From a virus: a stretch of DNA of 24,001 nt. A program made the position numbers and the translations under genes. The DNA is taken from positions 1-24,001 of IMG/VR virus record IMGVR_UViG_3300046505_000053; one strand, 5' to 3'. Positions 20,528 to 24,001 of the stretch are shown piece by piece. The stretch's first letter is position 1. The number at the start of each line of letters is the position of its first letter. The notes beneath the pieces were generated by a model, which saw nothing but the letters and a program-made list of their open reading frames with translations, had not been told where the DNA came from and did not search any database.

Positions 20528-20530
20528 AAA

Positions 20531-20776
20531 ATGACATCACTAATACTACCGAACGGAATCAGCGAAGAAGCGCGCAATGCACTTTTGGTATTCTCGCCTG
20601 ATGAGATAGAAAATATGACTGCATTTCGCGAGTGTAATGGCGAGTTCATAGGAATAGGTTGCATTGGTCCTGGTGGTGTGTATACAAGATTTGCCGAACC
20701 AAAGAAGGCCCTGGCCATCGAAGTATTGGAGAAAGAATACAGAAAAGAACTTATGGCAATGGCGATTGGAATATGA
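20531..20776 (+). CDS. Small hypothetical protein
   Basis: Eighty-one residues starting MTSLILPNGISEEARNALLV, then F-S-P-D-E-I-E-N-M-T, a Gly-rich strand G-I-G-C-I-G-P-G-G-V-Y and a helical charged end E-K-E-Y-R-K-E-L-M-A-M. The ribosome site GGGACG is weak. The TGA overlaps the ATG of the following glycosyltransferase-like gene (ATGA), so the two are coupled. No family is recognised; a short structural or cement protein after the capsid gene would be a conventional guess, not a finding. Confidence 0.62.
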   Translation: MTSLILPNGISEEARNALLVFSPDEIENMTAFRECNGEFIGIGCIGPGGVYTRFAEPKKALAIEVLEKEYRKELMAMAIGI

Positions 20777-21483
20777 GAACGATCTGCTTCACCTCCGACA
20801 AACGCAGTTGGGCGATGCCTGCTTTTGCTCATCAGTGGGGCAAATACACGCGCCTGCCCTTTGAGTTTGCCGGTTACACAGATCCGGGCGTGCGTGTGAC
20901 TCTGGGACATACTTTCCATTCGATTGGAGACTTCGCCGATTACCCCTTTGAACGCTGGTCGGATGGTGTGATCAAGTTTCTGGAGTCTATTAGCAACGAT
21001 CTGATCTTGTGGATGATGGAGGATTTCTGGCTGCTGCGCAAAGCAGACGACAATGCTATCTACGAGCTGGAGAAGTACATGCTCCAGCATCCGGACATCG
21101 CTCGCATGGATTTATCGTCAGACCGGGCCAGCAACAAAGATATCCTGGACATCGGCTATCTGGGACGCCTGGACCTGGTCGAAAGCACTCCGGAGATTGT
21201 CTACCATTTCTCTTTCCAGGCCGGCATCTGGCGGCGCAAGATGCTGCTGGATTGCATGGTAGGCGGAGAGACTCCCTGGGAGGCCGAGGTCAATGGGTCG
21301 GCGCGCTTGATCGAGCACGGCTACCGCGTGTTGGGCACCCACCAGAGACCACTGCGCTACCTGATCGCGGTGCAACAGGGGAAAGTCACCCTGGACGGCG
21401 GTTACCAGGGTAAGGCCTTTGGGCTATATGGGAAGGATCGTGGCGATCTGGAAAAGTGGGGGTACCTGACATGTGCGAAATGA
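20773..21483 (+). CDS. Glycosyltransferase-like protein
   Basis: The ATG at 20773 gives 236 residues. The layout W-S-D-G-V-I-K-F-L-E-S-I-S-N-D and then L-I-L-W-M-M-E-D-F-W-L fits the place where GT-A enzymes keep an acidic metal-binding motif. D-I-A-R-M-D-L-S follows, and later Y-H-F-S-F-Q-A-G-I-W-R-R and P-W-E-A-E-V-N-G-S. I associate this set of motifs with small bacterial and phage proteins annotated as glycosyltransferase-like, often in surface-polysaccharide clusters. No membrane segment or signal peptide is present. The sugar-modifying neighbours downstream support the role; donor and acceptor are unknown. The coding sequence overlaps the next small gene. Confidence 0.62.
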   Translation: MRTICFTSDKRSWAMPAFAHQWGKYTRLPFEFAGYTDPGVRVTLGHTFHSIGDFADYPFERWSDGVIKFLESISNDLILWMMEDFWLLRKADDNAIYELEKYMLQHPDIARMDLSSDRASNKDILDIGYLGRLDLVESTPEIVYHFSFQAGIWRRKMLLDCMVGGETPWEAEVNGSARLIEHGYRVLGTHQRPLRYLIAVQQGKVTLDGGYQGKAFGLYGKDRGDLEKWGYLTCAK

Positions 21484-21668
21484 CTATTCACACGGGTTGC
21501 CAGGAAGAGATAACAACCATCCATGTTGACTGGTTCAATGAGAATAATGTTCGGCAATCTACAGAACTCATGATCAGGATTCAAGAACAGGATAAGCCGC
21601 GAACGCTTGAAATTGTTGTGGATGGTTTAAAGGTGGCAATAATCAAAGGACTTGACCATCATGCGTAA
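21471..21668 (+). CDS. Small hypothetical protein in the glycan cassette
   Basis: The ATG at 21471 has GGGGG 8 bases upstream; ATG at 21480, in an ATGA overlap with the preceding stop, is an equally good start by junction style. The 65 residues start MCEMTIHTGCQEEITTIHVD and go on with alternating polar and hydrophobic residues, suggesting a small beta-sheet protein, ending G-L-K-V-A-I-I-K-G-L-D-H-H-A. The end overlaps the DegT-family gene by 8 bases. No known domain is seen. Confidence 0.58.
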   Translation: MCEMTIHTGCQEEITTIHVDWFNENNVRQSTELMIRIQEQDKPRTLEIVVDGLKVAIIKGLDHHA

Positions 21669-22905
21669 AGTCAGTATTGGCACCTTTCGCTCCACTCCAC
21701 GCATGCTTGAGCTGATCAGCCAGGTGATGGCCTCTGGACGCATCTCCTATGGTCCCATGTCAGCCGAATTCGAGCGGCGCTTTGGAGGGTTGCACGGATG
21801 CAAATATACCATCCTATCCAACAGCGGTACCAGCTCACTGATGGTTGCTTTGCAGGCGCTTAAAGAATTGCATGGCTGGGCAGACGGCGACGAAGTGATC
21901 GTGCCAGCCACCACATTTGTAGCCACCGCTAACATTGTGCTTCACTGCCGTATGACGCCGGTATTCGTCGACGTGGATATGAATACCTATAATATGGATC
22001 CCGAAAAGCTCGACGAAGCCTTCACGTTACGTACCCGGGCAATTATACCTGTGCATTTGTTCGGTCAACCGGCTAATATACGTAATATCTTGGAAGTCGC
22101 TGCTCGCTATGATCCCAAGATCATCGAAGACAGCTGCGAGACCATGTTCGTAAAACACTGGGGCCAGCCTGTGGGCAGTTTGGGCGATATCGGCTGCTTC
22201 TCGACCTATGTGGCGCACCTGCTGGTAACTGGCGTGGGCGGTCTGGCGACCACCAATAACCCTGACTATGCGGCCCGCATGCGCAGCCTGGTCAACCACG
22301 GCCTGTCCGTTGACAATCTTAACCCGGGCAAGAACTTTGCTCCCCAACCGATGACCGGACGGCGCTTCCACTTCGACAGCTGCGGGCATTCCTTCCGCCT
22401 GACCGAGTTCGAGGCAGCGGTTGGCTTAGCCCAGCTGGAAGAGGTCGACGAGATGCTGCGCATCCGCCGGCGCAATGCGCGCCACCTGACTGCGGGTATT
22501 GAGCACGTGGTCAATGTTCACTACGGCGATCCGATCCAGACGCCGCACACTGCCGAGGGCAACGAGCACGCCTGGATGATGTATCCAATTTTGCTCAATC
22601 CCCGCAATGGGCAGGATGTTGACAAAGAGCCGCTGATGGCTTTTCTCAATGAACGCTGCATCGAGACGCGTGACATGCTGCCAATTCTGGGGCAGCCGTT
22701 CTACCGACATTTGAATCCTGATGACTACCCGGTAAGCAAATGGATCCTAAACTCTGGCTTTTATGTAGGCTGCCATCAAGGACTGGAACCCGAAGATATC
22801 CAATACACCGTAGAAACCATCGAGGAATTTTACGCAAAGGAGGCCAGTCTTGAACATCAACGAAATGCGCCGGCGTATATACCATCTGCCGTCTCTGCCG
22901 CCTGA
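21661..22905 (+). CDS. DegT/DnrJ/EryC1/StrS-family PLP enzyme with His in place of the PLP lysine
   Basis: The ATG at 21661 gives 414 residues. The family pattern is clear: Y-G-P-M-S-A-E-F-E, S-N-S-G-T-S-S-L, D-E-V-I-V-P-A-T-T-F-V-A-T, P-V-F-V-D-V-D, and I-I-E-D-S-C-E-T with D157 to hold the cofactor nitrogen. F-R-L-T-E-F-E-A-A-V-G-L-A-Q-L comes later. Where aminotransferases have an N-K-x-x-x-T-G-E-G-G lysine, this protein reads Y-V-A-H-L-L-V-T-G-V-G-G, so H186 replaces it. ColD and the E1 (RfbH) sugar 3-dehydrases have the same change and use PMP to remove an oxygen rather than to add an amine. The likely substrate is a nucleotide-linked keto-deoxysugar. E1-type iron-sulphur cysteines are not obvious. 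The gene is flanked by glycosyltransferase and methyltransferase genes. Confidence 0.85.
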   Translation: MRKVSIGTFRSTPRMLELISQVMASGRISYGPMSAEFERRFGGLHGCKYTILSNSGTSSLMVALQALKELHGWADGDEVIVPATTFVATANIVLHCRMTPVFVDVDMNTYNMDPEKLDEAFTLRTRAIIPVHLFGQPANIRNILEVAARYDPKIIEDSCETMFVKHWGQPVGSLGDIGCFSTYVAHLLVTGVGGLATTNNPDYAARMRSLVNHGLSVDNLNPGKNFAPQPMTGRRFHFDSCGHSFRLTEFEAAVGLAQLEEVDEMLRIRRRNARHLTAGIEHVVNVHYGDPIQTPHTAEGNEHAWMMYPILLNPRNGQDVDKEPLMAFLNERCIETRDMLPILGQPFYRHLNPDDYPVSKWILNSGFYVGCHQGLEPEDIQYTVETIEEFYAKEASLEHQRNAPAYIPSAVSAA

Positions 22906-23653
22906 TGCCGGACGCTGGCAGTACCATGCCGGCATTCTACGCCAGGATATCCTGGAGCAGGACCCCTCCGAGTTCCTAACCTGGCCGACCGTGGTTTCGA
23001 CGATGTTTGTGGGCGATGGCCCCCAGCTGCGTGAGGAATATACTCAATTGCAAAAATGCGCCAACTGGTTTAGCTACGAGCGCGCCGTTCAAGAGGATGG
23101 TGTAGGCAGCCCGCCGATTTCCGAATTGGCGCCAGGCATGAACGCCAACCTGCTCCACCAGGTCTACCATTTGAGCCGTTGGGAAACAGCCACTGGGCGA
23201 CGTATCAGAGACCTGTCCAGCATTGTAGAGGTGGGTGGCGGATACGGCGCCTTCGCCAAAGTATGTCGCCAACTGCACTTCGGCGGAAGTTACACCCTGA
23301 TTGACCTGCCCGAGTTTCTGACCCTACAAGAGCATTACCTGTCTCAAACTTGCGGCATTCAGGGAATAAACTTTGTTTCAGATCCTGCCAGTCTGCCCAC
23401 CAAAACCGACCTCCTGGTAGGTATCTACTCCATGTCCGAGATGACCCCACAAGAACGGCAGCCTATTATGAATAAAGTCACGGCAGATAGCTATTTGCTG
23501 GCTTTCCAAGAGGTCTACGACGGGGTAAATAACGATGATTACTTCGCCAATATTCCCGTTAGCCAACCCATGGCCTGGCGCTGGATGGACGCGGCTGGTA
23601 TGCCGACCTGTCACTACCTGATCGGCGCGCCCGACTTTCCGGAGGTCATATGA
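22850..23653 (+). CDS. Putative sugar O-methyltransferase
   Basis: The 267-residue reading starts at a TTG with AAAGGAGG seven bases upstream, the strongest ribosome site around; the next ATG (22865) is too far from it. It overlaps the DegT gene by 56 bases. The SAM-binding motif S-I-V-E-V-G-G-G-Y-G-A-F lies near residues 123-134, followed by Y-T-L-I-D-L-P-E-F motif II and later L-V-G-I-Y-S-M-S-E-M. The N-terminal half with many Trp and Tyr is typical of the putative sugar O-methyltransferase family. It probably caps a sugar made by the neighbouring enzymes. The stop overlaps the next start. Confidence 0.74.
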   Translation: MNINEMRRRIYHLPSLPPDAGRWQYHAGILRQDILEQDPSEFLTWPTVVSTMFVGDGPQLREEYTQLQKCANWFSYERAVQEDGVGSPPISELAPGMNANLLHQVYHLSRWETATGRRIRDLSSIVEVGGGYGAFAKVCRQLHFGGSYTLIDLPEFLTLQEHYLSQTCGIQGINFVSDPASLPTKTDLLVGIYSMSEMTPQERQPIMNKVTADSYLLAFQEVYDGVNNDDYFANIPVSQPMAWRWMDAAGMPTCHYLIGAPDFPEVI

Positions 23654-24001
23654 AGCTCTTTTTGACGCCTGGCCTCTCTCAAGTCACGCCGGAGAACGGT
23701 ATCGGTCAGATCGTGCTGGCTCAGCATCGGTATCTGCCCGGACTGGGTATCCAATTGGTGGACGAGCCACGGGTAGCGGACGTGATTGCCTGTCACGCCG
23801 GTTCTGGCATTACTGAGAAGGTGGATTGTGCGCATGTCCATGGGCTCTATTGGAACGGAGACAAAGAAGGCATTCAATACGAAAACTGGCACAGCAGGGT
23901 AAACCGCAAGGTGATTGACACCTGCAAAAAGAGCCGGATCATCACGGTACCTTCGCACTGGGTAGGGGAGTGCTTTCGCCGGGACATGCGCATCGATCCT
24001 G
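23650..24001 (+). CDS. Glycosyltransferase (GT4-like), N-terminal fragment cut by window edge
   Basis: The ATG at 23650 overlaps the previous stop (ATGA) and has GGAGG four bases upstream. The 117 visible residues start M-K-L-F-L-T-P-G-L-S-Q-V-T and include E-N-G-I-G-Q-I-V-L-A-Q-H-R-Y-L-P, V-I-A-C-H-A-G, A-H-V-H-G-L-Y-W and I-I-T-V-P-S-H-W-V-G-E. This is the pattern of the N-terminal Rossmann domain of GT-B, GT4-type glycosyltransferases, which bind the acceptor side. The rest is outside the window. With the dehydrase, methyltransferase and first glycosyltransferase it completes a sugar-building and -attachment set. Confidence 0.74.
   Translation, partial: MKLFLTPGLSQVTPENGIGQIVLAQHRYLPGLGIQLVDEPRVADVIACHAGSGITEKVDCAHVHGLYWNGDKEGIQYENWHSRVNRKVIDTCKKSRIITVPSHWVGECFRRDMRIDP

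Noticed and set aside
20347-21090. Long minus-strand frame opposite the glycosyltransferase-like gene
   Set aside because: It has no ribosome site or protein-like pattern, and the plus-strand genes here form coupled ATGA junctions with recognisable motifs.

Overview
The window is a piece of a tailed, double-stranded DNA bacteriophage genome (Caudoviricetes-type) or prophage. The evidence is the usual order of lysis genes, small and large terminase, portal, minor head protein, protease/scaffold and major capsid protein, plus two stand-alone homing endonucleases and a densely packed early operon. Shine-Dalgarno-type ribosome sites and sigma70-type promoters show a bacterial host, and the base composition is moderate. 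Nothing in the sequence fixes the host. The style of several proteins would fit an environmental host such as a Chloroflexota or actinobacterium-like lineage, but that is only an impression. No integrase, tail tube, tape measure, tRNA, CRISPR array or insertion sequence is visible.

Layout. (1) 1-6316, minus strand: one long early operon, read right to left from a near-perfect sigma70 promoter (6357-6385). It starts with a ribbon-helix-helix regulator and runs through about nine small, overlapping and often membrane-spanning genes. It then reaches a recombination-directionality-factor-like protein, a helical protein with an SSB-like acidic tail, a large helicase-like ATPase with a possible Fe-S cluster, and the start of another conserved phage protein cut by the window edge. 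(2) 6317-7230: a divergent control region with operator-like repeats, a highly structured leader RNA, an HNH homing endonuclease and its terminator. (3) 7231-9364, plus strand: accessory and lysis genes, namely a candidate Acb2/Tad1-like anti-CBASS hairpin protein, a small membrane protein, a holin candidate, a membrane-anchored GAF-like protein and a GH25 lysozyme. (4) 9361-13172: DNA packaging (TerS, TerL, portal). (5) 13175-13796: a two-gene antisense island with its own promoter and terminator (moron-like). (6) 13823-19383: an SGNH/GDSL hydrolase, Mu F-like minor head protein, HK97 gp10-like protein, prohead protease with an apparently nested scaffold start, and the major capsid protein. 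(7) 19410-20421: a GIY-YIG homing endonuclease behind a hairpin that hides its ribosome site and carries a promoter in its loop. (8) 20405-24001: a carbohydrate cassette with a glycosyltransferase-like protein, a DegT/DnrJ-family enzyme whose PLP lysine appears replaced by histidine (ColD/E1-type dehydrase signature), a putative sugar methyltransferase and the start of a GT4-like glycosyltransferase.

How it works together. The leftward genes probably serve early replication, recombination and host take-over, and the rightward genes serve late lysis, packaging and head assembly. The sugar cassette immediately behind the capsid gene, together with the virion-type SGNH esterase, suggests that the phage decorates its own particle or alters host surface glycans. 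The most interesting signals are the histidine-for-lysine DegT enzyme in a capsid-linked glycan cassette, the promoter-in-hairpin switch of the GIY-YIG gene, the nested scaffold start inside the protease, the Acb2-like protein read from a TTG start, the structured RNA before the HNH gene, and the possible +1-frame extension of the portal protein.
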